Shown here: positions 16,118 to 25,598 of the stretch, one piece after another
Position numbering within the stretch: the first letter of the stretch is position 1
Layout of the letters: every line of letters starts with the position of its first letter
Program-made: the position numbers and the translations under genes
Notes under the pieces: generated by a model
Told to the model about the DNA's origin: nothing
Databases searched by the model: none
What the model saw: the letters and a program-made list of their open reading frames with translations, nothing else
DNA from: Geobacteraceae bacterium
Lineage (GTDB): Bacteria; Desulfobacterota; Desulfuromonadia; Geobacterales; Geobacteraceae
DNA: 43,108 nt
Reading direction: 5' to 3'
Assembly: GCA_024281055.1 (NCBI GenBank)
Contig: JAMXLF010000039.1
Span: 1 to 43,108, forward strand

Positions 16118-18349
16118 ATGTTTCGGATGATCTGTAGTCTTTTATTGATATTGCTGCTTGCCTCTGGAAGCGATGCCGCAGAGATCGACGCCTCGGCGTA
16201 CAAGAGCTTTTCCGCTTGCATTGCATCCCCTGCAACGGCCGGCAAGACCATCCTGGTGTCTGCGCCAATGCCGATAGATTCCATCATGATCCCGGCTGAC
16301 CGGCATCTCAGGTTCGTTGCCAAAGGCATGCTGGTCGCACAGGCCGGGGCGACCCCGATCGTTCGGACATCGTGGGAGGCTGGCCGGGTTCAGATATTCA
16401 AAGGGGAGGGGACCGGCAGGTTCATCTTTCAGCCTGCATCGGGGAAGCAGTTGAAACTGTACTGGGAATGGTTCGGTGCCAGGGGAGACGGCAAAACAGA
16501 CAACGCTACTGCCCTCCAGTTCATGTGGAGCTGCCTGGATGCCTCCGATCACAACACCACGTGGCTGTTCGACCTAGTGCCGAAAGGCCATTACCGGTAC
16601 TCGTTCAACCGGTTCCTGCGGCTTAAGAACTTCGTGCTGGAAGGCAACGGAGCCAGCCTGCAGAATATCGCCAGAGACAGCTATGACTATCCGCGCTATC
16701 CGCTGGTGGTGGGTGGGAAAGGGAGGGACTTCTTCCAGGATTCTTACCGGGGGCCGGAAAAGTACGGTTATCTCATAAAGAGTGCCGCTCCGGGCACCAC
16801 GACGGTGAGGCTTAAACAGGCCGGCGATGCATCGCATTTCTTCGTGGGAGGGGCGGTAGTCGTCTATTCATACGACCGCCAGTTCGGCGGCTATCCTCCC
16901 AATCCCAAATTCTATGATTATGCGCGGGTGAAGGCTATTAACGGCGGTGTCATCACGCTGGATACCCCGGTATCTCACTCGCACAGCGATAACTATCCCG
17001 AGATACCGTCGATTCCTTCGTCCAGGGGGAAGGCACGTATCGCGCTGATTGACCGAAGGGACGACAGGGGAGCAGTAGTTAACGAAATGGCCCATAGAAT
17101 CACCATGCGGAATTTCACGCTACTCGATAACCCGAATTTTAACTCCATAGCCCAGTATCTCCTGGCCGAGTCGATTGAAGAGTTTACCATCGAGGGTGCC
17201 AACATCAACATGTTCGAGCCGACCGAGTCAATCGACGTCGTTGCACGCAATTGCACCTTCAGGGGTCACACGGACTACGATAAATTCATGGTGCGCGGCC
17301 TGTTCGAAAACTGTGACATCCAGCAAGGATTGAGGGGGGTCGGCCCGAAAAACCTTACGCTCCGCAACAACAGGATCGGCGGGACAGTCAGGACGTGCGC
17401 GGACGTGGTGACAGTTATCGGTAACACCTTCACCGCCCAAACTGCGCCGGGGGATCGCCAGCATGCCTTTGTCGTGGCGAACAACCGGCAGGCCGTCATC
17501 AACAACAACCGGTTTGTCGGCAAGAACAATTCCACCGACGAAAGCGTTGGCAGTTACGGCGGGGACACGAAGAAAATCCGGATAGCCGGGCCGGTTTCCA
17601 TTGCCAACAATTACACGATCACCATTCCGATGAACGATTTAGGGTGCCAGCAGTTTCTGGCCGCAATCGAGCCGGGAGCACTGGTCTATGCCGGGGAGCG
17701 TATCAATTCCCGGTACACCACCCGCAACAATTTCGGCGCGGTGCAAGCGATCCGCGACAGCGGAGACAACGGCAGGACCGCACAGATCGACATCCGGTTT
17801 GACAGGACCGTGAAGGCGAACGATTACGTCGTTGCGGTCCTGCCAGTTGTTGTTGACGTGGAAAACAATTCCTATGAAGGTGCAAAACATGTCTTCTCAA
17901 TGGGGCCGGCTGTTGCGACCCTGGAGGATTATCTTAACAACGGTGTCTATACCTATCGGTTTGACCGGGATATCTCCACTGTGACATTCGATGTATTCCA
18001 TAGGATCAACAAGATCGTTGTAGAAGTTGTTAAGCCGTATACCGGCACCCAAAAGAACGCCTTTCTTTTCCTGGCAGATGTCGCGCCGGATTTTCATTCG
18101 ATTCTAGACAGGATCGATCTAAAAATAGCGGGGAGGCGTGAGATAACCCTGTCGGGCACGGCCGGATCCGCGGTGACCGACAAAATCACAGCATTACCAG
18201 CCGGTAACTTCCCCAACTATTTCAGCTTCTGGAATACCAACTCTGTTGGGGGAAAATACTATCAATTCACCGATAATGGTAATCAAATGGCCGTAGTCAA
18301 TGTCAAAATAGTTACTGATAAAGCGGCCTTTAATAGCCCAATGAAATAA
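16118..18349 (+). CDS. Exported right-handed beta-helix (pectate-lyase-like) protein
   Basis: A 743-residue protein with a short signal peptide (MICSLLLILLLASGSDA after ATG 16118; ATG 16127 is also possible). The pectate-lyase-superfamily entry motif appears at about residues 117-128 as WFGARGDGKTDN, the phrase that opens many beta-helix polysaccharide-acting proteins and phage tailspikes. Asn-rich coils follow, for example NCTFRGHTDY and NLTLRNNRIGG. A beta-sandwich-like C-terminus (about 560-743) follows. Between an export cassette and the Wzx flippase, a role as EPS lyase, hydrolase or epimerase, or as a structural binding protein, is reasonable. The catalytic residues cannot be assigned by eye. 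It has its own upstream gap after a strong terminator, so it probably has its own promoter. Confidence 0.7.
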   Translation: MFRMICSLLLILLLASGSDAAEIDASAYKSFSACIASPATAGKTILVSAPMPIDSIMIPADRHLRFVAKGMLVAQAGATPIVRTSWEAGRVQIFKGEGTGRFIFQPASGKQLKLYWEWFGARGDGKTDNATALQFMWSCLDASDHNTTWLFDLVPKGHYRYSFNRFLRLKNFVLEGNGASLQNIARDSYDYPRYPLVVGGKGRDFFQDSYRGPEKYGYLIKSAAPGTTTVRLKQAGDASHFFVGGAVVVYSYDRQFGGYPPNPKFYDYARVKAINGGVITLDTPVSHSHSDNYPEIPSIPSSRGKARIALIDRRDDRGAVVNEMAHRITMRNFTLLDNPNFNSIAQYLLAESIEEFTIEGANINMFEPTESIDVVARNCTFRGHTDYDKFMVRGLFENCDIQQGLRGVGPKNLTLRNNRIGGTVRTCADVVTVIGNTFTAQTAPGDRQHAFVVANNRQAVINNNRFVGKNNSTDESVGSYGGDTKKIRIAGPVSIANNYTITIPMNDLGCQQFLAAIEPGALVYAGERINSRYTTRNNFGAVQAIRDSGDNGRTAQIDIRFDRTVKANDYVVAVLPVVVDVENNSYEGAKHVFSMGPAVATLEDYLNNGVYTYRFDRDISTVTFDVFHRINKIVVEVVKPYTGTQKNAFLFLADVAPDFHSILDRIDLKIAGRREITLSGTAGSAVTDKITALPAGNFPNYFSFWNTNSVGGKYYQFTDNGNQMAVVNVKIVTDKAAFNSPMK

Positions 18350-18436
18350 GCAAAGCAGTTTGTTAGTACGGTTTTGCCAAGTGTTATGTCAGCCATGTGA
18401 AAATATCTCCCAAGATGATAGTTTCGGATCGTAATC

Positions 18437-19765
18437 ATGACGGTTAAGGAAGGCGCGAGCGTTTCGCCTGAAAAGCGTTCCCGTACCAGTTCCTATGTCG
18501 GGACCTTCGCCACGAATCTCTTCATCCAGGGATGTACGATTCTACAGGGAATACTTCTGGCCCGACTCCTTGGGCCTGCCGGTCGGGGTGAATTCGCGGC
18601 CATTATACTCTGGCCAACGTTGTTCGCCGGCGTCGGCATCCTCGGCGTCAACATGGCGATCGCGCGCCGGGCAGGGAGGGCTGCCGATTACGAGTCGCTG
18701 GTACGGACTGCCGTTGCCGCTGCCCTCTTAACCGGCGGTGCCACGACGGTGGTTTGCGGTGCATTCCTCCCGTACCTTTTTCCTGCGACCCTGAGACATG
18801 TGTTGCCTGCAGCGTACCTGTTCCTGCTGTTCATTCCCCTCAACCATATGGGGACTAACCTCCAGGGGGTCGATCATGGCAGAGGCAATTTCTGGCTCCT
18901 CAACGTAACCCGGGCGCTCATTTACCCGACATTCTTTATTGGACTTCTGTTGTGCTGGTTTTTCGGTAAGGACAAGGTTTTCTGGATTGCCGTGGCCCTT
19001 CTGGTCGCCAACGGTGCCGCGGTTGCCGTCCGGTTGTACAGCAAGGCAGGTGCCATGCTGTCACGCAGGGCGATTTTTCAGACGGACGGTCTCCTGCGCG
19101 AGAGTTTTCCCTTTTTCAGCGCCAACCTCCTCACTATTCTTCATCAGCAGTTCGACAAGGCCCTGCTGGTCTGGCTGCTGTCCGCGCGTGAAATTGGTTT
19201 CTACACGATCGCACTGTCTGCCGGCAGCCTGCTCAATGGACTCAACCAGGCCTTGGGGACTGTCACCTTTACGGATGCGGCGCAGCGTGTTCCCGGCACC
19301 GGCTTTCCGGCCCTGGCCCGGATTCTTCGCCGTGGCGCGATCCTGTCCCTTTTTGGGGGAGTGGCGTTAGGATTTTGCCTCCCGTTCCTGCTCCCCCTGG
19401 TGTATGGCGCATCCTTCTCGCAGGCCGTTCCCGTGGCGTTGTGGCTTCTCCCGGGGGTTGTGATTGCCGGCCTGGGGGACATCGTCAATCAGGACATGCG
19501 TGGGCAGGGGAAACCCATTGCCGGCGTCGCTTCGAAAATTCTGGGTCTTGTTGCGATTGGGACTGTGGGTACGGCGTTGGCCGGACGAATGGGGGCGAGC
19601 GGTATAGCTGTCGGGTATCTGGTTGGAGAGATGCTCAGTTTCCTGGGCTTGCTGGCCGTCTCGCTGAGATTTTACCGGGATGCCCACCTTGCCGACCTTG
19701 TTCCGGCCAGGGGCGACATGTCTTTTATCTGGCAAAGGATCGTCCGTATGGGGGGGAGGGCCTGA
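18437..19765 (+). CDS. Wzx-type polysaccharide flippase
   Basis: A 442-residue polytopic membrane protein of the MATE-like polysaccharide transporter family, which moves undecaprenyl-linked repeat units across the inner membrane. The N-terminal helix pair shows FATNLFIQGCTILQGILLAR followed by LLGPAGRGEFA, the LGPxxxGxFA pattern that marks Wzx proteins. About 12-14 hydrophobic helices span the length. ATG 18437 gives the usual length. The stop overlaps the start of the next gene by one base (19765), showing an operon. It pairs functionally with the Wzy-like polymerase at 22136. Confidence 0.9.
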   Translation: MTVKEGASVSPEKRSRTSSYVGTFATNLFIQGCTILQGILLARLLGPAGRGEFAAIILWPTLFAGVGILGVNMAIARRAGRAADYESLVRTAVAAALLTGGATTVVCGAFLPYLFPATLRHVLPAAYLFLLFIPLNHMGTNLQGVDHGRGNFWLLNVTRALIYPTFFIGLLLCWFFGKDKVFWIAVALLVANGAAVAVRLYSKAGAMLSRRAIFQTDGLLRESFPFFSANLLTILHQQFDKALLVWLLSAREIGFYTIALSAGSLLNGLNQALGTVTFTDAAQRVPGTGFPALARILRRGAILSLFGGVALGFCLPFLLPLVYGASFSQAVPVALWLLPGVVIAGLGDIVNQDMRGQGKPIAGVASKILGLVAIGTVGTALAGRMGASGIAVGYLVGEMLSFLGLLAVSLRFYRDAHLADLVPARGDMSFIWQRIVRMGGRA

Positions 19766-20286
19766 TGAGCTTGACGTACAATCTGACGGGGATATTCTTC
19801 AGACTTTTCAACCGTCAGCTAACAATGGAGAAAGGTGCCAGGATCGATCCCCGGGCTTTCGTTGCTCGTGGAGGCACAGTCCATATCGGCGAGAACAGCA
19901 TTGTCCGGGCCGGGACCATGCTCCTTCCTTCAAGTGGCAGAATTCATATCGGCAAACGAACCAGCCTGAATCAGTACGTTGTTATCAATGGTGAAGGTGG
20001 CGTGAAAATCGGCGACGATGTCATGATTGCTGCATTTACCTCGATCTTTGCAGCCAATCATCGCTCCGACCGGGTCGATGTACCAATGCGGCAACAAGGC
20101 ATGTATAGCAAGGGGGGCATCGTCATTGAGGACGACGTATGGATAGGTACCCATTGTGCCATTCTTGACGGCGTCACAATCGGCCATGGCAGCATCATTG
20201 CGGCCGGAGCGGTAGTGAATCGGGATGTCCCGCCCTTCAGTATCGTTGGTGGTGTCCCCGGGAAGGTAATTGGGACAAGGACGTAG
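19765..20286 (+). CDS. Left-handed beta-helix (hexapeptide) acyltransferase
   Basis: A 173-residue transferase translated from an ATG that overlaps the wzx stop; GGGGGGAGGG just upstream acts as ribosome-binding site. After a short hydrophobic N-terminus come hexapeptide repeats of the type VKIGDDVMIAAF and IVIEDDVWIGTHCAILDG. The trimeric active-site region carries AANHRSD, with the likely catalytic His near residue 95. The closing motif is IVGGVPGKVIG. Such enzymes O-acetylate or otherwise acylate sugars from acyl-CoA. The acceptor sugar cannot be deduced. It is one of three related acyltransferases in the EPS locus. Confidence 0.87.
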   Translation: MSLTYNLTGIFFRLFNRQLTMEKGARIDPRAFVARGGTVHIGENSIVRAGTMLLPSSGRIHIGKRTSLNQYVVINGEGGVKIGDDVMIAAFTSIFAANHRSDRVDVPMRQQGMYSKGGIVIEDDVWIGTHCAILDGVTIGHGSIIAAGAVVNRDVPPFSIVGGVPGKVIGTRT

Positions 20287-20319
20287 AGAAAGCCTACAGA
20301 CAATGGGGAAACCATAATA

Positions 20320-21588
20320 GTGACTGGTTCACAACACAAAATTCCGCAAGTCCTTGTCTGCCAGCACGGAGCAAGACGGCGCTACGTCGTTCCGCGAATG
20401 CTTGAGGCTGCTGGGATGCTTGCCGCTTTGTATACGGATTCCTCTGCCAACAGCCCGCTTGGGAAAATAGCCCGATTTTTAGGGAAAAGTGCTCCAGCTC
20501 GAATTCAGCGGTTGGCAAGGCGAGAGATACGGGGTGTTCCTGAAGGGAAGATTTACAGTTCCGATGCACTTGTATACCGCGATATGATCCGGCGCTTGGC
20601 AAAAATTGATTATACTGAATACGATCAGTGGTGCCACGTTCTGTCTGAGAAAATGATAACGTGGTCTACTAACGCCTCGTTACCACACATTGATATAATT
20701 TATAATATGTTCTGCGAAAACTTGGAATTTATAAGGTATGCAAAGCAGCATATGAAGACAACTATTGTTTCAGATATATACGCTCATCCTTTCGGCGATG
20801 TCATTGTTGCAAATGAAGCTCAACGGCTAGGACTCGATTATGTCAGGGCAAAGGGTATTCAAAATATTGATATACAATACATTAAAGAGACTTGCGACCT
20901 TAGTGACGTTTTGCTGTGCCCATCACAATTTGTTGCCGACGGAGTTTTAGGCATAGACTCAGCCTATGCCGACAAAATTCTGATCTGCCCATACGGATCT
21001 TCAATCGAGTACGATCACGGCGAAATGCAGCCAAAGAGAGGACAGGTATTCTGGGCTGGAGGAGATTGGGTCCGCAAGGGATTGCATGTGGTTGCGGCGG
21101 CGGCTGACACGCTTAAAGTGAAGTACCCTTCCATGAGGTTTCGTGTCGCCGGGATCACTGATGAAGCCGTGATCAGGATGGCGAGATTCCGGAACCTGGA
21201 ATTCGTCGGGAAGTTAAACTATGAGGAGATGAAATCCGAATTCCTGAACGCTGATTGCTTTGTGCTGCCCTCATTTTCAGAAGGGATGGCCGGTGTTGTT
21301 GTCGAGGCTTTGGCGGCCGGATGCCCAGTGATCACCACAAAAGCATCCGGCATCGACGGGCTTCTGGATGGTATTAATGGTTTTGTCGTTCCGGAGGGAA
21401 ATGCCGAAGAAGTTGCGCGTCGGATTGAGATCCTTTACGAGAACAGAGAAGTGAGGACCGAAATATCAAAGCAAGCTCTGAATCTCTCAAAAAGCTACAC
21501 AATGGATAGTTGGCAACAGCGACTCGTTAACGCTCTATTGGATATTATGGAGGGGGCGAATGGAACGACAACCCCAATTTCGGGATAA
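20320..21588 (+). CDS. Family 4-like glycosyltransferase
   Basis: A 422-residue GT-B glycosyltransferase starting at GTG 20320, 33 bases after the previous gene. The C-terminal nucleotide-sugar domain shows the family signature SFSEGMAGVVVEALAAGCPV at about residues 319-338, in which two Glu residues lie seven apart, followed by GIDGLLDGINGFVVPEG. GGDWVRKGLHVV at about residue 246 is the usual start of the donor-binding half. The N-terminal acceptor domain is poorly conserved, so sugar specificity is unknown. From here to about 25.8 kb codon use becomes AT-rich, unlike the flanking genes. The 3' end overlaps the next gene by 29 bases. Confidence 0.88.
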   Translation: MTGSQHKIPQVLVCQHGARRRYVVPRMLEAAGMLAALYTDSSANSPLGKIARFLGKSAPARIQRLARREIRGVPEGKIYSSDALVYRDMIRRLAKIDYTEYDQWCHVLSEKMITWSTNASLPHIDIIYNMFCENLEFIRYAKQHMKTTIVSDIYAHPFGDVIVANEAQRLGLDYVRAKGIQNIDIQYIKETCDLSDVLLCPSQFVADGVLGIDSAYADKILICPYGSSIEYDHGEMQPKRGQVFWAGGDWVRKGLHVVAAAADTLKVKYPSMRFRVAGITDEAVIRMARFRNLEFVGKLNYEEMKSEFLNADCFVLPSFSEGMAGVVVEALAAGCPVITTKASGIDGLLDGINGFVVPEGNAEEVARRIEILYENREVRTEISKQALNLSKSYTMDSWQQRLVNALLDIMEGANGTTTPISG

Positions 21589-22120
21589 TTTTCTCAAGAT
21601 TATCAAGCGGCAAAACGTTACACCGGTCCAGGTTTTGTCGCTTGCACTGTACTACCTGCTCGCCAGGCATCTCCCGGGAGGAAACTGCCTACGATCTTTC
21701 CTGGCAAGACGTATCTTTAAAAAAGTTGGCAAGGACGTCACAATTCTCAAGGGCGTTAATTTCGGTAGTGGAATCAATATCGAAATAGGGGACTATTCTT
21801 CCTTGAATCGAGGTTGCTGGATTGCCAACGATACCAACATCGGCGACGATGTCATGATGGGGCCGGAAATAATAATATTGTCTGGCAGCCACAATTTCGA
21901 GCGCATAGACATTCCGATGCGTGAACAAGGCGCCCCGTCGCGTCGTCCTGTGATAATTGGAAATGACGTCTGGATCGGAACACGATCGATCATCCTGCCG
22001 GGGATCACTATAGGTAGCCATGCGATTATCGGAGCGGGCAGCGTTGTCACCAAAGATGTCCCCGAGTGGGCGATTGTCGGTGGGAATCCGGCCAAGTTCA
22101 TTCACTCCCGTAAGGACTAA
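21560..22120 (+). CDS. Hexapeptide-repeat acyltransferase
   Basis: A 186-residue transferase starting at ATG 21560 inside the end of the preceding glycosyltransferase gene. GGAGGGGG at 21549-21556 is a strong ribosome-binding site supporting this overlap. An N-terminal region of about 60 residues precedes left-handed beta-helix repeats (INIEIGDYSSLNRGCWIAND). Then come the catalytic-loop motif SGSHNFERID, with its His near residue 111, and VIIGNDVWIGTRSIILPG. The end motif WAIVGGNPAKFI is typical of sugar O-acetyltransferases. It is closely similar in plan to the 19765 and 27113 gene products. Confidence 0.87.
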   Translation: MERQPQFRDNFLKIIKRQNVTPVQVLSLALYYLLARHLPGGNCLRSFLARRIFKKVGKDVTILKGVNFGSGINIEIGDYSSLNRGCWIANDTNIGDDVMMGPEIIILSGSHNFERIDIPMREQGAPSRRPVIIGNDVWIGTRSIILPGITIGSHAIIGAGSVVTKDVPEWAIVGGNPAKFIHSRKD

Positions 22121-22135
22121 ACTGGATGGGTTCAG

Positions 22136-23413
22136 ATGTCTGATATATTGCTGCTATTGTTGTTGTTTGTCTGCATCGGCTGTGGTCTTCAAGGAATGGC
22201 CAGGGCGGAGCGTGTCTACGAGCCATTGCTTCCGATGGCTTCTGTATTTATTGGATTCGTCTGGATTCAGCTGCACGGGTTGTGGCGTAATGAATGGTCA
22301 CTCCCTCACGGTTCCCTTAGCAAAACGTGCTTCATGGCTCTTCTCTGCATCCTCGCATTTTGGTGGGGGTATTCGCGCAGAGTACGGCCGCTGCGCATGC
22401 TGTCCGGAGAGTATGACACGCGACGGCTTTTGCTGGCGAGCCTCTGTCTGACCCTGTTTGGCGCTGTCTTCTTTTTCTTGATCAGCAGGTTGCCTGAAGA
22501 GATGGTGAATGCATCCCAATGGAGTGGCTTGGCCGTTGCCTATCGGTTTTTTGCCCAGACCGTGGGCTATGGATTCGCAATCGCCTGCCTTCTCTGGGCA
22601 CGGTTTCGCAGCCGTCCGGCGCTTGTTGTCGCAATTGCCGGGGGGGGGCTGTACCTCGACCGGATTGTTCTGGCTGGCCGTCGTGCGGACGCTGCCGAAT
22701 TCTTCTTTATCATCGTGCTGGCACTGATGTTTGGGCGCGGGTGGCGCATTCCCCGCCTTGGAATGCTGCTCGTTATGATCTTCATGGTCTTGGGCATGAA
22801 CAGTACGGGTCAATATCGGACGCTTGCAGAAGAGGCGCGATGGTATTCCCCTTTGATGGTTGGGTCGATCAATTTCGTTAAAAACATGGAAGATATCTTT
22901 TGGAACGGCGGTGAAGAGATGAAAAACGCCCTTTACATCGTCAACGCATACGATGAGACGGGTGATTTCGATTATGGCGCCTCTTACTGGAACCAGTTCA
23001 TTTTCAATTATGTTCCCGCCCAATTGGTCGGTGCCGAAGCTAAGACCGGTCTCCAGATCGAAAAGCCTGACCTCGCTGCGAAGGTCTTTGGCCACAGGGC
23101 ATCTACAGGATCGACGATGACAGGATTGGCGGACAGCTTCGGTTCCTTCTGGTATTTCGGGGCATTCAATTTTGCAATTGTCGGTTTCGTCTTGCGAAAA
23201 ATATGGAATGCGGCGAAATATGGATCGATGGCCGCTCAGCTTCTCTATATGCTGCTCATAACGAAGGCCCTCCATGTCATCACTCACCATACGGACTGGT
23301 TTTTTTTCCCGTGGATACATATGGCCATCTTCTTCTTTCCTTTTCTGTTTTGGGCTCGCCTCCCTGCTCGCCTAGTTGGAGGGAACCTTGAAGGAGCTAG
23401 GTGTCAGATTTAG
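22136..23413 (+). CDS. Wzy-like O-antigen/EPS polymerase (polytopic membrane protein)
   Basis: A 425-residue protein with about 10-12 predicted membrane segments. It opens with DILLLLLLFVCIGCGL and has a long loop at about residues 225-330 between late helices (GQYRTLAEEARWYS to RASTGSTMTGLADSFG). This topology and its place between flippase and glycosyltransferase genes point to the polymerase that joins repeat units in the periplasm. The primary sequence of Wzy proteins is poorly conserved, so the assignment rests on topology and context. ATG 22136 is 16 bases after the preceding stop. Confidence 0.7.
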   Translation: MSDILLLLLLFVCIGCGLQGMARAERVYEPLLPMASVFIGFVWIQLHGLWRNEWSLPHGSLSKTCFMALLCILAFWWGYSRRVRPLRMLSGEYDTRRLLLASLCLTLFGAVFFFLISRLPEEMVNASQWSGLAVAYRFFAQTVGYGFAIACLLWARFRSRPALVVAIAGGGLYLDRIVLAGRRADAAEFFFIIVLALMFGRGWRIPRLGMLLVMIFMVLGMNSTGQYRTLAEEARWYSPLMVGSINFVKNMEDIFWNGGEEMKNALYIVNAYDETGDFDYGASYWNQFIFNYVPAQLVGAEAKTGLQIEKPDLAAKVFGHRASTGSTMTGLADSFGSFWYFGAFNFAIVGFVLRKIWNAAKYGSMAAQLLYMLLITKALHVITHHTDWFFFPWIHMAIFFFPFLFWARLPARLVGGNLEGARCQI

Positions 23414-23503
23414 AATTTAACTATTTATGACTGCCATTTAAGGGGCTTCTGTCTGGCCACAAGCGCTCAGCTGCCACAAGCCTTTCTAATACGAGTATTG
23501 CGA

Positions 23504-24697
23504 ATGAAAGTAACTAACCTAATTGCATCAATCGATAGAAGTTCGGGTGGCGTTGGTGAAATGTTGCAGCACCTTTGTAAGACGCTGTTTTTGCAAGAAA
23601 GAGTGGAAATAGAGATTTTAAGTCTCATCCATGAACATACTTTTGATGACATTACTGGTTGGGAACCGCTAAAGCCACGGGTGTTCCCAATTAAATACAA
23701 GAATCTTTACAGGTACACCAAATTTGGATATTCGCCTGAAATGTGTTCATGGGCACGCAATAGCGAATTCGATATTGTACATACACATGGTTTATGGATG
23801 TATCCTTCAGTTGTGAGCTTGCTGTTAAGCATGCACAATAAACGCCCTTACATAATGTCTGTTCACGGCATGCTGGACCCGTGGGCACTGAAAAATTCAA
23901 GGCTTGCAAAAAAGGTATTGGGAGCACTATACGAAAACAAGCACCTGAAGAAGGCTACTTGCGTTCATGCTCTCTGCGAGCCAGAAAAGCAAGCAATACG
24001 GAAATACGGCCTCACCAATCCAATTTGCACTATCCCAAATGGTGTGTCCATTCCAGATAATAAAGCTATCAGTCTCCCTCCATGGCAAGAACAGACAGTA
24101 AATGGCAGAAAAGTTCTCTTGTTTCTTGGTAGAATTCATCCTAAAAAGGGGCTTGTTAATCTAATTAATGCCTGGTCATTGTTGTTGCGGCAATCTTCTA
24201 GAGAAGCAAAAGAATGGATTCTTGCAATTGCGGGATGGGATCAATTAGATCATGAAGCTGTTATTAAGAGACTTGTAAAGGATCTGGAGGTTGATAACAG
24301 TGTGCTATTCTTGGGCCCTCAATTTGGAGAAAAGAAGCTGGCCGCATACCGCAATGCTAATGCCTTCATACTGCCATCGCTAAGCGAAGGATTGCCTATG
24401 ACAGTACTTGAGGCGTGGGCTAACGGTCTTCCTGTACTAATGACAAAAGAATGTAATTTGCCGGAGGGTTTTTGTGCCAATGCGGCAATTCAAATAGGTA
24501 CCGACATAGCTGGCATCGGAAGCGGCCTTCAGCAGCTTGTGTCCATGCACGAAGACGAACTCTGCCACCTTAAGGAAAATGCATTGCGGTTGGTGAAGGA
24601 AAATTTCAGTTGGCAAAGAATTGCCTCTGATATGAAATCTGTATACGAGTGGATGCTTGGGGGTGGCCCCGTTCCATCTTGTGTTCGTACAGACTGA
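23504..24697 (+). CDS. Family 4-like glycosyltransferase
   Basis: A 397-residue GT-B enzyme starting at ATG 23504; an in-frame TTG six bases earlier is less likely. The N-terminus MKVTNLIASIDRSSGGVGEM is the usual first strand and glycine loop. HTHGLWMYPSVV and SVHGMLDPWAL at about residues 88-130 are typical of EPS glycosyltransferases with acceptor-binding His residues. LLFLGRIHPKKGLVNLI begins the donor domain near residue 206, and SLSEGLPMTVLEAWANGLPV near 287 is the E-x7-E signature. It is AT-rich like its neighbours. It ends 16 bases before the methyltransferase start. Confidence 0.9.
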   Translation: MKVTNLIASIDRSSGGVGEMLQHLCKTLFLQERVEIEILSLIHEHTFDDITGWEPLKPRVFPIKYKNLYRYTKFGYSPEMCSWARNSEFDIVHTHGLWMYPSVVSLLLSMHNKRPYIMSVHGMLDPWALKNSRLAKKVLGALYENKHLKKATCVHALCEPEKQAIRKYGLTNPICTIPNGVSIPDNKAISLPPWQEQTVNGRKVLLFLGRIHPKKGLVNLINAWSLLLRQSSREAKEWILAIAGWDQLDHEAVIKRLVKDLEVDNSVLFLGPQFGEKKLAAYRNANAFILPSLSEGLPMTVLEAWANGLPVLMTKECNLPEGFCANAAIQIGTDIAGIGSGLQQLVSMHEDELCHLKENALRLVKENFSWQRIASDMKSVYEWMLGGGPVPSCVRTD

Positions 24698-24713
24698 TTT
24701 GATGGAGACTATT

Positions 24714-25598
24714 ATGGAAGGAATGAAATGTAAAATTTGCGGCAGCGTCTGTTTTTCTGATGTAGTGAGCAATGGCTACACCTATTGGAAATGCAAAAGT
24801 TGCTTTACGTCACAGGTGATTCCACAGCCCACTCCGGCTGAACTGAATCAATATTACACAAAATTTCATCTTTCCCTGGATGAAGGAGGAGTTTATGCCG
24901 AGTACGAAGAAAGAATCCAGGAAGATTTCAAATGTAAAGTCGATTTGGTAGCTAAATATATTACCGGAAAAGATTCCAAATTACTTGATGTGGCTTGTGG
25001 AAAGGGTTTTTTTCTTAAACAATGCAGTCAGTTGAATGTTGAAACGTTGGGGATTGATCTGTCTCAAAGTGCTGTTGAATTCGCTGAAAATAAGCTTAAA
25101 GTTAAAGCTATATGTGGCAGATTAGAAGATAGGAACCTCCAAGACAGCTTTAAGAACAAATTTGACATAATAACAATGTGGGCGGGTATCGAGCATGTCC
25201 CTAACCCTGCTGAAGTTGTTCAAGCGGTTTATCATGGCTTGAAACCTGGCGGCATTTTTATTATGGACACAGGCCTTGGGAACGCTCCATTCGAAAAGTA
25301 TCTAACCGGACATTCACAGTGGTATTCAGCACCTGAGCATCTTTTCGTATTTAGTGTTGAGGGGTTGGCTCGGTTGGCAAACGATGCTGGCTTTCAGTTA
25401 CTGAGGATCGATAAGGATTTCGATCGAAATATTGCCAGAAGATATGTGAGAAAATTACGTCATGCATATCTATGTCTGGTCAGTCACCTTTTCATAAAGC
25501 CTGTTTTGGGAAGTAAAGCCTTCATGACCATGAAGGAAAGCGCGAAATGGCCTATCGGAAAACTCGTTAGCCTGACGTATAGGAAACCAAATGAGTAA
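24714..25598 (+). CDS. Class I SAM-dependent methyltransferase with N-terminal zinc-ribbon-like motif
   Basis: The protein has 294 residues from ATG 24714, which has GGAG six bases upstream. ATG 24702 and ATG 24723 are alternatives. The N-terminus carries CKICG and CKSC, about 18 residues apart, a four-Cys metal-site pattern seen in many surface-sugar methyltransferases. The Rossmann core shows LLDVACGKGFFLKQC (SAM-binding motif I), GIDLSQSAVEFA (motif II) and DIITMWAGIEHVPNP. LKPGGIFIMDTG then follows. It probably methylates a sugar or chain end of the EPS. The stop overlaps the next gene's start by eight bases. Confidence 0.85.
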   Translation: MEGMKCKICGSVCFSDVVSNGYTYWKCKSCFTSQVIPQPTPAELNQYYTKFHLSLDEGGVYAEYEERIQEDFKCKVDLVAKYITGKDSKLLDVACGKGFFLKQCSQLNVETLGIDLSQSAVEFAENKLKVKAICGRLEDRNLQDSFKNKFDIITMWAGIEHVPNPAEVVQAVYHGLKPGGIFIMDTGLGNAPFEKYLTGHSQWYSAPEHLFVFSVEGLARLANDAGFQLLRIDKDFDRNIARRYVRKLRHAYLCLVSHLFIKPVLGSKAFMTMKESAKWPIGKLVSLTYRKPNE

